A stretch of 64,000 nucleotides of DNA from Borrelia persica No12 (GTDB taxonomy: Bacteria; Spirochaetota; Spirochaetia; Borreliales; Borreliaceae): the NCBI RefSeq assembly GCF_000500045.1, contig NZ_AYOT01000146.1, forward strand, positions 405,708 to 469,707, read 5' to 3'. Below, piece by piece: positions 20,163-29,226 of the stretch. The position numbers and the translations under genes are program-made. Numbering within the stretch: position 1 is the first letter of the stretch; every line of letters starts with the position of its first letter. Under the pieces are notes generated by a model that did not search any database, had not been told where the DNA came from, and worked only from the letters and a program-made list of their open reading frames with translations.

Positions 20163-21509
20163 TTATTTCACCTTTGTCCAATATTTAGTCAAAGTTAAAC
20201 ATAATAGAACAATGAAAGCCAAATAATTCGAAATTATAAAAGCATAACCTAGTGAATCTTCTAAAATTCCAAAATGTTGCAATGCAAACACAGCTGGCAA
20301 ACGAATAATCCAAAGACGAACACAAACAACAATCATAACAAGCTTTGTAAGCCCCGAACCTACTAATCCACCCAGAAAAACTTGTTGCAAACCAAATCCA
20401 ACAGTTCCAATAACAGCCAATAACAAGTAACCATTGGCATACTTAATAACTTCTAAATCAACTGTAAAGATTGATATTATAGACTCTTTAAAAAAGATGA
20501 TAAATGAGGCAACAGTAATCATTATTACCAAAGTAACAACAAAACCTTTTTTTAAAACATCTCCCACTCTCATTAGGTTTTTTGCACCAAGATTTTGCCC
20601 AACAATTGAAATAATTCCAGTACCAATACTCATACCAGGAAGCAGTAAAAAAGAAATAATATTATTCACCATGCCATAAGCGGCTAAAAATTTTGGACTA
20701 ATTTGAATTACAATATGATTAAAAATTAAAAAAGACAAGGATGCCATAACTTGCCCAAAAGCTGCCGGCAATCCCAAATTAATGATTTCTCTTATTACAT
20801 TAATATCTGGAATAATATCCTTAAAACGTACTTTAAGTCCACAATTTAGTTTATAAGTAAAAAAAAGATAAGATAAGGCTGCCATCAATTTAGAGAAGAG
20901 AGTAGACCAAGCAGCACCAGCAATACCTAAATTTAAATTAAACATTAATATTGGATCAAGAACAAAATTAATAATATTTGCAACCAAAATCAATAACATA
21001 GCAATAACACTCTCTCCTTGAGCATTTAATATATAAACAACAGAAATACTCAAAAACATCACAGGTATTGCATAAATCACAACATAAAAATATGATCGTG
21101 TAAGCTCTTTAAGCTCGCCTTCTACACCCATAAGCTCTAAAATAGAATTCAGAGATACTAAAATCAAAATTGCAACAAACAAAGATAATACAAAATTTAA
21201 AAAAATTAATTGCCCAGCATATTTTGAAAATTTAGCAAAGGTTTTCTCTCCAATACATTTAGACATTAATGACACACTTCCTGTAGACATTCCCATAGCA
21301 AAAACCATAATCAAAAAATTAATAGGTCCAATAAGAGATAATGCAGCAAGAGGCATAGCACCAAGTTTGCCAACATAAAACATATCTACAAGTTCATAAA
21401 AAGCCTGAAGAAGATTGGCCATCATAATAGGAAAACATATAAAGAAAAACACTAAATATAAGTTACCTTCCAATATCAATTTTCTGATTTTAGTATTACT
21501 TGTTAACAT
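20163..21509 (-). CDS. MATE-family multidrug/cation exporter
   Basis: 448 residues with about 12 hydrophobic helices in two similar halves, the MATE fold. Typical text includes ELVDMFYVGKLGAMPLAALS in the first half and FLLLPGMSIGTGIISIVGQN in the second. MATE pumps export cationic compounds using Na+ or H+. A TATAAT at 21530-21535 on the minus strand and an AAGGTG ribosome site precede it. The substrate cannot be told from sequence. Confidence 0.9.
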   Translation of the reverse strand: MLTSNTKIRKLILEGNLYLVFFFICFPIMMANLLQAFYELVDMFYVGKLGAMPLAALSLIGPINFLIMVFAMGMSTGSVSLMSKCIGEKTFAKFSKYAGQLIFLNFVLSLFVAILILVSLNSILELMGVEGELKELTRSYFYVVIYAIPVMFLSISVVYILNAQGESVIAMLLILVANIINFVLDPILMFNLNLGIAGAAWSTLFSKLMAALSYLFFTYKLNCGLKVRFKDIIPDINVIREIINLGLPAAFGQVMASLSFLIFNHIVIQISPKFLAAYGMVNNIISFLLLPGMSIGTGIISIVGQNLGAKNLMRVGDVLKKGFVVTLVIMITVASFIIFFKESIISIFTVDLEVIKYANGYLLLAVIGTVGFGLQQVFLGGLVGSGLTKLVMIVVCVRLWIIRLPAVFALQHFGILEDSLGYAFIISNYLAFIVLLCLTLTKYWTKVK

Positions 21510-21777
21510 AAAAACACACCTTGTATCTTATTATACTGGAAATTATCAAACTGCATAAATAAACACATTTATATTCAATAATATGTAGCATTCATATTGA
21601 AAGTAAAAATTAATAAGACAAATTTGTAATTGAAGTAAAGTTTTTTACATAAAAGTCAATTATAAACATTTATTAAACCAAATATTATAGTTTTAAATTC
21701 AAAATGCAAACAATAAGTCGTAACATTGTGCAATATTAAAGAACATCAAAAATACTATTTATTAATATGCACTCTTT
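21510..21777. other. Intergenic region upstream of the MATE gene
   Basis: The left end carries the MATE promoter: a minus-strand TATAAT at 21530-21535 without a convincing -35. The remainder up to the murA terminator is AT-rich; I see no ORF with a ribosome site, RNA gene or repeat in it. Confidence 0.4.
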
Positions 21778-21811
21778 AAAAAAAACCTTGCCTTTAAGCT
21801 ATCTTAAGCAG
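21778..21811 (-). terminator. Rho-independent terminator after murA
   Basis: Read on the minus strand, TGC-TTAAG and CTTAA-GCA pair with a 2-nt bulge across a 4-nt loop, followed by a run of eight T (complement of 21778-21785). It lies about 15 bp beyond the murA stop, correctly placed and oriented. Confidence 0.7.
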
Positions 21812-21825
21812 AATAAATGAAATTC

Positions 21826-23106
21826 CTATTGGTCTTCCACTCTTTCAATCTTTGCCCCAAGAGAACTTAATTTACAAACAACATCCTCATATCCCCTCTC
21901 AATCTGATAAATATTTTGAATACGACTCTTACCCTCAGCACAAAGAGCTGCAATAAGCAAAGCCATCCCTGCCCTAACATCAGGAGAAGACACATCACTT
22001 CCCTTAAGAAGACTTTTTCCTGTAACTACTACACGATGAGGATCACAAAGAACAATTTGAGCACCCATTTTTATAAGTTTATCCACAAAAAACATCCTTG
22101 ACTCAAACATTTTTTCAAAAACGAGCACGGTCCCTTGAACTTGAGTAGCAGTTACTATCATTATGCTCATAAGATCTGTTGGAAAAGCCGGCCATGGGCC
22201 ATCATCAATTTTGGGAATATGTCCATCAAAATCTAATTTCACTTTTAAATGCTGATTTTCTTTTACGTATATATTTTCATCATCATATTCAAAATTAATA
22301 CCAAGTCTTGAATATACATGTCTTATTAAAACAAAATTACGAGAATCAGCCTTATTAATCTCAAGCTCACCTCCTGTTAATGCAGAAAGACTAATTAAAG
22401 AACCTACCTGCATAAAATCAGCACCTATTCTAAACCTAGTTCCTCTTAATTTTTTGACGCCTTCTATTTTAAGTAGATTAGAACCAATCCCAGAAATGTT
22501 AGCACCCATCAAATTCAGCATATTACACAAATCTTGCACATGTGGCTCACACGCAGCATTCATTATCACAGTCTCACCAGAAGCCAAAACAGCAGCCATA
22601 ATAATATTTTCAGTAGCCGTAACTGATGCCTCATCCAAAAACATCCCAGCTCCAACCAACTTATCTACCTCTAAAACAATACGCTCACTCTCTATTAATC
22701 TGGCACCAAGTTTGCCAAGACCATAAAAATGAGTATCAAGACGCCTTTTACCAATAACATCTCCACCAGGAGGAGCAATATCGATACGTCCACACCTAGC
22801 AAGCATGGGTCCCACAAATAAGATTGAAGCTCTAATCAAATCCGTTAAAGAAGAATCTATTTCCGTCTTCACAATATTTAAAGCCTTAATCTTAAGACTA
22901 TTACCACCCCTTACAACATCAACCCCTATGTCTTCTAAAATACTTAAAATAACTTCTACATCTTTAATATTTGGAATATTATCTAAAATTACTTCTTCAT
23001 CTGTAAGCAATGCCGCTACGATGCAAGGTAAAGCCGCATTTTTATTTCCACTAGCCGTTATTTTTCCACCTATTTTAAAACCACCCTCTACAAGATAGCT
23101 ATACAT
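21826..23106 (-). CDS. murA: UDP-N-acetylglucosamine 1-carboxyvinyltransferase
   Basis: 426 residues from the second of two adjacent ATGs (23106), 5-6 nt after GGAGG. First committed step of peptidoglycan synthesis: enolpyruvyl transfer from PEP to UDP-GlcNAc. GGFKIGGKITASGNKNAALP contains the catalytic Lys-Asn pair. The active-site loop that usually holds Cys (fosfomycin target) reads RCGRIDIAPPGGDVIGKR: the residue after the conserved GG is Asp, not Cys, which in other bacteria gives fosfomycin resistance. Confidence 0.96.
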   Translation of the reverse strand: MYSYLVEGGFKIGGKITASGNKNAALPCIVAALLTDEEVILDNIPNIKDVEVILSILEDIGVDVVRGGNSLKIKALNIVKTEIDSSLTDLIRASILFVGPMLARCGRIDIAPPGGDVIGKRRLDTHFYGLGKLGARLIESERIVLEVDKLVGAGMFLDEASVTATENIIMAAVLASGETVIMNAACEPHVQDLCNMLNLMGANISGIGSNLLKIEGVKKLRGTRFRIGADFMQVGSLISLSALTGGELEINKADSRNFVLIRHVYSRLGINFEYDDENIYVKENQHLKVKLDFDGHIPKIDDGPWPAFPTDLMSIMIVTATQVQGTVLVFEKMFESRMFFVDKLIKMGAQIVLCDPHRVVVTGKSLLKGSDVSSPDVRAGMALLIAALCAEGKSRIQNIYQIERGYEDVVCKLSSLGAKIERVEDQ

Positions 23107-23159
23107 CATTACCTCCAAAAGAAATTCATATAAAAAAATACGTAAAAATCAAAGTAGCA

Positions 23160-23978
23160 TTAAATATCGGTATTATTTGCAAGATTAGCATCAAAATCAA
23201 TATATTCTCTTACAACCTCAACATCAATAGCCTTACCATCATCAATCTCAACTATAACACCATTAAAGCCAAGTCCATCCCAAGATTCAGTAAATCTATT
23301 ATTTAAAAAGCCTTTTAAAAATTTATCTACCTCAAATATAGTAGCATATCCAATAATACTATCTAAACTTCCAACTCTACCAAGATCGGTAATAACTGCA
23401 GTATTATCAAAAATTCTAAGATCTGCTGTTAATATTCTCTTCCCAATACCAAGACAAGCACTAACTCTAGATTTGAGATAAAAAAACATAGCATTAACTT
23501 CAGCCGTGGTATTTGAATCAAAAAGTACAATTATATTGCTAGTAACCGACTTAATTCGGTCATAAAAATAATCAAAAGTAAAAAAAGGACTGTTGAAATT
23601 ATATTTTGTCATTCCTGTCTGCCCAACAAGCCTAAGTACAGCAAGTTTAATCCCATCTATAGTATAAATAAAATAAGAGTAACCTTTTAATCTGGCAGGA
23701 CAATTTAAAGGTTTAAGAATAAAACTATACTTATCAAGTTCATCACTAAGTCCAGCTCTTACAAATGCATTCTCACCTAAAGTCAACACATCAACACCAT
23801 ACTTCTTTAACAAAAATGCATGTCTTTTGCATAATCCTCTAAAGCCTGTAGTAAAATTATTACCAGATATCACAAAATCAATATTCTTTTTCTGTCTAAA
23901 AGAATGCAAAAAATCCTTTATCACAACAACGCCAGGTTTACCTACAATCTCCCCAGCAACCAAAATGCGTACACCCAC
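23160..23978 (-). CDS. YmdB-like protein lacking the metal-binding catalytic residues
   Basis: 272 residues, aligning end to end with YmdB phosphodiesterases and with the intact copy at 2813-3604. The family motifs are recognisable but changed: GDIVG is GEIVG, NGEN is SGNN, TTGNH is TLGEN, DFHAE is LFDSNTTAE, and GTHTHIMTHDE is IGKRILTADLR. All His ligands are gone, so it is unlikely to be a phosphodiesterase. The frame is clean and the fold-defining TDLGRVGSLDSIIGY is kept, suggesting a selected non-enzymatic role. It lies between murA and a small membrane protein. Confidence 0.8.
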   Translation of the reverse strand: MGVRILVAGEIVGKPGVVVIKDFLHSFRQKKNIDFVISGNNFTTGFRGLCKRHAFLLKKYGVDVLTLGENAFVRAGLSDELDKYSFILKPLNCPARLKGYSYFIYTIDGIKLAVLRLVGQTGMTKYNFNSPFFTFDYFYDRIKSVTSNIIVLFDSNTTAEVNAMFFYLKSRVSACLGIGKRILTADLRIFDNTAVITDLGRVGSLDSIIGYATIFEVDKFLKGFLNNRFTESWDGLGFNGVIVEIDDGKAIDVEVVREYIDFDANLANNTDI

Positions 23979-23990
23979 AAAACCTCTCTA

Positions 23991-24218
23991 TTATTTGTCC
24001 AGATTAAAAAATTTAAAAATAATATTTTTAAAAATAAAACTTGATAAGAAATAACTTATCCCAATTGAAATCACGATCATTACAAGGATTAAAACAAATT
24101 GAAAGATAGGAGAAACTATGATATTAAGTCTTGCAATAAAAAGAAACTCTAAGAAAAAGATAAAAAACATTAAAGACAAATTAATCAATGAACATAAAAT
24201 AAAGTATAAAAAATTCAT
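23991..24218 (-). CDS. Small membrane protein of unknown function
   Basis: 75 residues with two long hydrophobic segments (about 3-30 and 35-65) and a short basic C terminus (KNIIFKFFNLDK). It overlaps the lspA stop by 4 bp and so is translationally coupled to it. No family recognised. Confidence 0.65.
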   Translation of the reverse strand: MNFLYFILCSLINLSLMFFIFFLEFLFIARLNIIVSPIFQFVLILVMIVISIGISYFLSSFIFKNIIFKFFNLDK

Positions 24219-24727
24219 AAATTAGTACTTTTAGATTTAGAAAACAAATCATAAACTATAAACACAGTCATCCCAACAACAACATAACTGTCTGCAAAAT
24301 TAAAGGTTGGCCATCTTTGAAGTCCAAAAATACCAAAAAATTTTACATCCAAGAAATCTACAACACCCAAAGGTCTAAAAAGTCTATCAATAATATTGCC
24401 AATACCACCAGACAAAATCAACACAAGAGCAAGCCTAGATACTACGTTTTTCTCTTTTAGAGAGAAAGAAAAAACAAAAACCAAAATAATAATAGGTATT
24501 ATAAGAAAAAACAAATTTTTCAAATCAGAATCAATATTAGAACCTATCGAAAATAAAACACCAGTATTCCTTACATGTATTATCTTAAAAAAATCTCCAA
24601 AAAAAGATAAATACTCAGTTCCAAGCTTAATATGTGTCACAACTAAATACTTGGACCACTGATCAAAAAAAACTAAAATAGAGATAAAGATCAAATTACT
24701 AACTAATCTGTTTCTATTTATATTCAT
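24215..24727 (-). CDS. lspA: Lipoprotein signal peptidase (SPase II)
   Basis: 170 residues with four transmembrane helices. The two catalytic aspartates are seen in GNIIDR and FNFADS, and DQWSKYLV near the N terminus is typical. LspA cleaves prolipoproteins before the lipidated Cys, essential to the lipoprotein-rich Borrelia surface. It starts 9 bp after the Nif3-like gene. Confidence 0.96.
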   Translation of the reverse strand: MNINRNRLVSNLIFISILVFFDQWSKYLVVTHIKLGTEYLSFFGDFFKIIHVRNTGVLFSIGSNIDSDLKNLFFLIIPIIILVFVFSFSLKEKNVVSRLALVLILSGGIGNIIDRLFRPLGVVDFLDVKFFGIFGLQRWPTFNFADSYVVVGMTVFIVYDLFSKSKSTNL

Positions 24728-24736
24728 ATTAAATCC

Positions 24737-25483
24737 TTATAAATTGGTATCTTGTAAAATAAAATCAACTTCTAACCCTCGTTGACCTTTTAAATATTCC
24801 ATCAATTTTAACAAACCGAATGTTTCAGTAAAATAATGACCAGCAAATATCAAATTTACATCTCTCTCTTCAGCCAAAGAATATATCTGATGAGCAGTAT
24901 CTCCGGTTATAAACAAATCAACATCATATTCCAAAGCCTCTTCAAAAAAAGAATATCCAGAACCACTAACAATAGCAACTTTTGAAACATTCTCCTTAAA
25001 TTTTTTATAAAAAAGAATATGTTTATTATAGGTCTTAATTTTGTTTAAAATTTCAGAAAAACTACATTCAGCAGTAGAAATAATACCCAAATTAATACCT
25101 TTATAATTTGCAAATGGAATAGGACTATGAAACCCAAGAAAATCAGACAATACTTTGCTATGAGAATAAACAGGATGAGCATCCATTGGTAAATGAACAC
25201 AATAAAGTGATAAATCATTATCAATAAGCCATTTCACTTTGTCATACATTCCAGAAACAATTCTATCTGATTTTGACCAAAAAATACCATGATGAGTTAT
25301 CAAAAAGTCATAAGCTTTTACTTTGCCTAAAGTTGCCATACTTGCATCAACAGCCAAAGACACCTTTTTAACCTCAAGTTCCAAATTACCGACCTGAAGC
25401 CCATTAAGACTTTTATCAATATCTTTATAATCATTTACTTTAAATATTTCATCCAAATGCAATGATAATTCTTTAACAGTCAA
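24737..25483 (-). CDS. Nif3-like dinuclear metal protein (DUF34)
   Basis: 248 residues, short single-domain form without the PII-like insertion. The metal ligands appear in ITHHGIFW, a DAH motif, and FAGHYFTE near the C terminus; SLNGLQVGN at the start is typical. The family is often labelled GTP cyclohydrolase type 2 but the true activity is uncertain. It starts 1 bp from the PgeF-like stop. Confidence 0.88.
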   Translation of the reverse strand: MTVKELSLHLDEIFKVNDYKDIDKSLNGLQVGNLELEVKKVSLAVDASMATLGKVKAYDFLITHHGIFWSKSDRIVSGMYDKVKWLIDNDLSLYCVHLPMDAHPVYSHSKVLSDFLGFHSPIPFANYKGINLGIISTAECSFSEILNKIKTYNKHILFYKKFKENVSKVAIVSGSGYSFFEEALEYDVDLFITGDTAHQIYSLAEERDVNLIFAGHYFTETFGLLKLMEYLKGQRGLEVDFILQDTNL

Positions 25484-25484
25484 A

Positions 25485-26174
25485 CTAAGTTCTCCAAATT
25501 AAAGCATAACTCCTTTTACCCCTAAATTTTCTATGAGAATAAAGATTGCAATTGCAATAAGTACAAAGACCCGAATCCTCAACACTCAAATTAAAATTAG
25601 AAATTAAACCTAAATTAAAATTAGCATTATCAAAATATATTTTATCATCCTTTTTAGAAAAAGACATATCTAACAATTTTTTACTAAACTTTAAATTTAT
25701 TTCTGATATAAATTCTGATGAAACTTCATAACAACATTCTCTGTTATAAGGTCCAAATATCACCTTTAAATCTTCAAAATTTGAACCCATGTCTTGAAAG
25801 ATAAATAACATTTTTAGAATAATAAGTTTAAAACTACCTTTATATCCGCTATGAGCAAGTCCAATATATTTCTTTGCTTTGTCAAATATGTATATAGGAA
25901 GACAATCCGCATAGTAAGCAAGAAGAGCAACATTACAAGAAGAAGATACAAGCCCATCTCCCTCTTGAAAATTAACAAAATCATCAGAAACTTGATAAAC
26001 AATATTTGTATGTAATTGCTTTAAATATTTTATTTCTCTATTCTTGGGAACAAAACTCAAATTATCATTACTAATATCTCTTACATTTAAATCAAAAGGT
26101 TTTTTGGTATAGATCAATTTAATATCAGAATCTACCTCAAACTCATAATAAAGTTCTCTCTCCAATACTTTCAT
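25485..26174 (-). CDS. pgeF: Purine nucleoside phosphorylase / laccase-domain protein (PgeF/YfiH family)
   Basis: 229 residues. The metal-site residues are in LKQLHTN, YADCLPIYIFD and LAHSGYKG, with GPYNRECCYEV in the C half. The family acts on purine nucleosides and, in E. coli, edits peptidoglycan precursors. The start overlaps the lptB stop by 4 bp. The frame ends CTYCNCNLYSHRKFRGK, a typical family ending. Confidence 0.88.
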   Translation of the reverse strand: MKVLERELYYEFEVDSDIKLIYTKKPFDLNVRDISNDNLSFVPKNREIKYLKQLHTNIVYQVSDDFVNFQEGDGLVSSSCNVALLAYYADCLPIYIFDKAKKYIGLAHSGYKGSFKLIILKMLFIFQDMGSNFEDLKVIFGPYNRECCYEVSSEFISEINLKFSKKLLDMSFSKKDDKIYFDNANFNLGLISNFNLSVEDSGLCTYCNCNLYSHRKFRGKRSYALIWRT

Positions 26175-26962
26175 AATCTAAACTCTTCACCAAGATAAAG
26201 TTTTTTAGCCTTTTCACTATTTATAATATAATCAACATTTCCCGAATCAAGTACTTGTCCCTGATAAATAATATAAGCTCTATCTATTATATCAAAAGCA
26301 TCCCTTACATTATGATCAGTAATTAAAACACCAATATTTTTACTTTTCAAAATTCTTATTATCTGTTTTATATCTCCAATGGCAATAGGATCAATACCTG
26401 CAAAAGGCTCATCAAGCAATAAAAAATATGGACTTACTGCTAAAGCTCTAGCTATTTCAGTCCGTCGTCTCTCTCCACCAGAGAGTGTATACGCCTTTTG
26501 AGATTGTATTCTCTTAATTTCAAAATCTTTAAGAAGATTTACAAGTTCAATTTTACGTTCAGCCTGAGATAAATCTTCTCGTCTCTCAAGAGCAACCAAA
26601 ATATTATCTTCAACTGTAAGTTCCCTAAAAATAGATGGCTCTTGGGGAAGATACACAATTCCCAATCGTGCCCGCTCATACATATTAAGCTTAGAGACAT
26701 CATGATTATTTATTAAAACACGTCCACCATTGGCCTTAATAAAACCTACAATGGTATAAAATGTTGTGGTCTTACCAGCACCATTTGGACCAAGCAAACC
26801 TACAACTTCACCTCTGTGGACATTAATACTAACGCCATTAACAGCAATTTTCTCTCCATACTTCTTAACAATATTATCCGCTCTAAGAATAATATCAGTA
26901 ACAGAGTTAGTACTAAGGTCTTCTTTAATTGACTTTATTCTCTTCTTCTTGTCGAGGAACAT
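26171..26962 (-). CDS. lptB: LptB-like ABC transporter ATPase
   Basis: About 263 residues from the ATG at 26962; the frame is open 14 codons further. Walker A GPNGAGKTTT, Q-loop LPQEPS, signature LSGGERRR, Walker B LLLDEPFAGIDP and the H-loop LITDHN are complete. LptB powers extraction of LPS from the inner membrane in Gram-negatives. The start lies inside the end of lptA, so lptC-lptA-lptB are coupled. The short N-terminal extension before ADNIVKKYG is unusual. Confidence 0.92.
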   Translation of the reverse strand: MFLDKKKRIKSIKEDLSTNSVTDIILRADNIVKKYGEKIAVNGVSINVHRGEVVGLLGPNGAGKTTTFYTIVGFIKANGGRVLINNHDVSKLNMYERARLGIVYLPQEPSIFRELTVEDNILVALERREDLSQAERKIELVNLLKDFEIKRIQSQKAYTLSGGERRRTEIARALAVSPYFLLLDEPFAGIDPIAIGDIKQIIRILKSKNIGVLITDHNVRDAFDIIDRAYIIYQGQVLDSGNVDYIINSEKAKKLYLGEEFRL

Positions 26963-27638
26963 CTTCCTCAACTTGAGTAAATTTACCTTCAACATCACCC
27001 TCAAGATTATATTTTTGTGTTTCAGTGTTTAAAACTATTCTTGAAGCAGAATAATAATTATCACCTTGATAAATAACTGGAATACCCTCAAGAACAACTT
27101 CTTTCTCTTCTCTATTATAAACTCCATTCTCAGCTCGTGCAAAAACATCACCTTTATATATCTTAACAGAATACTGCATAATATAGACACTTGTCTTGCT
27201 ACTACCTTCAATTCTTTCAGCCTTAACAACAAGCTCATTTTCTAAATCTTCAAGTTCAACACCTTTTTGAAGATGAAAACTATCTAATTTTCTATTAACA
27301 AATAAAAACTGTGATTTAACATTCATTTTCTTAGTATAATCTTCATAATAAACATTACCACGAGCTTCAATATAAGAACTCCCCTCCCCATAAATTTCAA
27401 TCTCATCAGCTCTAAGCTTAAAATCAGAAGAAACCACCTCAGGATTTCCCTTTAAAATAATCCTTCTATAAAGAGAAGACATAATACCATGAGAAAAATC
27501 TGCTTTAAAAGTAAACCCACTCTTTTTTTGTGAATTATCTTTTATTTTCAACTCTGAAGAGTCATCCATAATCTCTTTATCCCCTGCATAACCATTAAAT
27601 AAAGAAATACAAATAAAACAAATAATCAAACTTATCAC
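26925..27638 (-). CDS. lptA: LptA/OstA-like periplasmic bridge protein
   Basis: 237 residues. An N-terminal signal segment (about 1-18, ending in NGYAGDKE) is followed by an OstA-like beta-jellyroll repeat: LRADEIEIYGEGSSYIEARG, VVKAERIEG, ARAENGVYNREEKEVVLEG. The C terminus is acidic (VEEDVPRQEEENKVN). LptA forms the periplasmic bridge of the Lpt pathway. It overlaps lptC by 4 bp. Confidence 0.85.
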   Translation of the reverse strand: MISLIICFICISLFNGYAGDKEIMDDSSELKIKDNSQKKSGFTFKADFSHGIMSSLYRRIILKGNPEVVSSDFKLRADEIEIYGEGSSYIEARGNVYYEDYTKKMNVKSQFLFVNRKLDSFHLQKGVELEDLENELVVKAERIEGSSKTSVYIMQYSVKIYKGDVFARAENGVYNREEKEVVLEGIPVIYQGDNYYSASRIVLNTETQKYNLEGDVEGKFTQVEEDVPRQEEENKVN

Positions 27639-28171
27639 TTCACAAATCCTTCAATACCAGAATAAAAATAAAAATTATTACTTTTAAAAAAGTATGAAAA
27701 ACCCTTTCCAGTTAAAGTACTCTCATCAAACCTAATAAATACTAATTCATCTTGAGGGGATAATAATTTTTTTTCATTGTCTTTCCACAAAAGTCTATTG
27801 GTATTAATCAAATAATAATTATTTTCATCTTCTATCTTCAATTCCACAGAATCTTTCATATCTAAATCTTTAGTAAGATGCGAACCTTCTAAGCTAGTAA
27901 ATTTACCTGAAATTCTATTTTCCAAAGCATGGTATAAAAATCTTCCATTTTCAACTTTATAAAGTTTGTAATAATTGAAATAATTAAAACTTAAAGCTTC
28001 CAATACAGTTTGCTTCTTCCCACCCATAATATTATGATAACTAATTTTCAATATTTGTATTGAAGGTGCTTCTTTAGCAGCACCTGTTCTATTAGAATAT
28101 TCATCATAATCAAAGGTACAATTAAATAAAAATAAAAGTGGAAATAAATAAAACAAAGCATATCTTATCAT
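27635..28171 (-). CDS. lptC: LptC-like lipoprotein
   Basis: 178 residues. A hydrophobic N terminus ends in FLFNC, a lipobox-like site; the remainder is an LptC/DUF1239-type beta domain. Weak in sequence, but the size, the anchor and the tight lptC-lptA-lptB order make an LptC role the best reading. It is the first gene of the leftward run that continues to murA. Confidence 0.7.
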   Translation of the reverse strand: MIRYALFYLFPLLFLFNCTFDYDEYSNRTGAAKEAPSIQILKISYHNIMGGKKQTVLEALSFNYFNYYKLYKVENGRFLYHALENRISGKFTSLEGSHLTKDLDMKDSVELKIEDENNYYLINTNRLLWKDNEKKLLSPQDELVFIRFDESTLTGKGFSYFFKSNNFYFYSGIEGFVK

Positions 28172-28398
28172 ACAAGTCCCTACATAAGCTCATACAAAAA
28201 TACCTTTAAGCTATATTACCTAAAACAAACACTCAATATAACTCTTCTTTATTAAATTCAAGTAATTATCATTAATAAAATTTACACCTAAGAATTTCAT
28301 AATATAGACATAAAATACAAAATTTCTAATTTTCTTTTTCAAAGGGCCTTATGCCCATTAATAAAATACTATAATACCATAATAATTATGCAATACTC

Positions 28399-29217
28399 TT
28401 AAAAATTTTTCACCAAAATTTCTCTTATGTTACCACGTCCAATTGGATTTGCATTAATAAATCTTTTAGAATCAACAAAAATAACATTATAATTTTTATA
28501 AAGATCAAGGCCAGATTTGGTATTAGAATTTGAAAGTAAGAATTTAGCTCCCCTTTTATCTATTGTGTCACAAAAACGTAATAATCGCTCATGCATTGAA
28601 AAATTAAATCCATATCTATTATAATTTGTAAAATTACTTGTTTTTGAACAAGGTATATAAGGTGGATCTAAATAAACAAAATCATCTCTATTAATAAAAT
28701 TAAGTAAATTAAAAAAGTCCAGACTTAAAACTTTAACCTCTCTTAAAAGTTGAGAAGCCAATCGTAAATTTTCAATTTCATAAAGATTAATCTTTTTATA
28801 TTTACCAAAAGGAGTATTAAATTTTCCATTACCATTTTCTCTGTAAAGGCCATTATAACAAGTTTTATTTAAATAAAGAAAAATACATGCCTTTTCCAAA
28901 TTTGTTAAATTTGCATTATTAAAACTATCCCTAACATGAACATAATACTCCTTAGTTAAAGGAGCATTACTATACTTTTCGATTCTTAATAAAAAATTAT
29001 TTAAATTATGAGCAATTTCTCTATAAAAATTAATCAAATGAAAATTTATATCATTAATAATTGAATTTTTTAAATTCAATGCAAAAAACAATGCCCCTCC
29101 ACCTATAAAAGGTTCAATATAATTATTAAAAGAAAGAGGAATATTATTTAAAATAAACTTCAATAATTTCTTTTTACCACCAGCCCATTTTAATATAGGC
29201 CGTATTACAACACTCAC
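28399..29217 (-). CDS. dam: DNA adenine methyltransferase, Dam family (GATC-type)
   Basis: 272 residues. The order is that of Dam: N-terminal ILKWAGGKKKLL, motif I YIEPFIGGGALFF, the catalytic motif DPPY (in FVYLDPPYIPCSK), and a central CYNGLYRENGNGKFNTPFGK. Product: N6-methyladenine, most likely in GATC. No restriction partner is beside it, so it looks like an orphan housekeeping or epigenetic methylase. It lies between lptC and ndk, a place for which Lyme strain B31 numbering, as I recall it, has no gene. Base composition is like its neighbours. Confidence 0.93.
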   Translation of the reverse strand: MSVVIRPILKWAGGKKKLLKFILNNIPLSFNNYIEPFIGGGALFFALNLKNSIINDINFHLINFYREIAHNLNNFLLRIEKYSNAPLTKEYYVHVRDSFNNANLTNLEKACIFLYLNKTCYNGLYRENGNGKFNTPFGKYKKINLYEIENLRLASQLLREVKVLSLDFFNLLNFINRDDFVYLDPPYIPCSKTSNFTNYNRYGFNFSMHERLLRFCDTIDKRGAKFLLSNSNTKSGLDLYKNYNVIFVDSKRFINANPIGRGNIREILVKNF

Positions 29218-29226
29218 AATAAATCA

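Noticed and set aside
28344..28356. GGGC-N5-GCCC hairpin as the dam terminator
   Set aside because: Stem of only 4 bp and a broken T-run (TTTGAAAAAG); too weak.
28399..29217. dam as part of a mobile element or prophage
   Set aside because: No integrase, transposase, flanking repeat or composition shift is visible.
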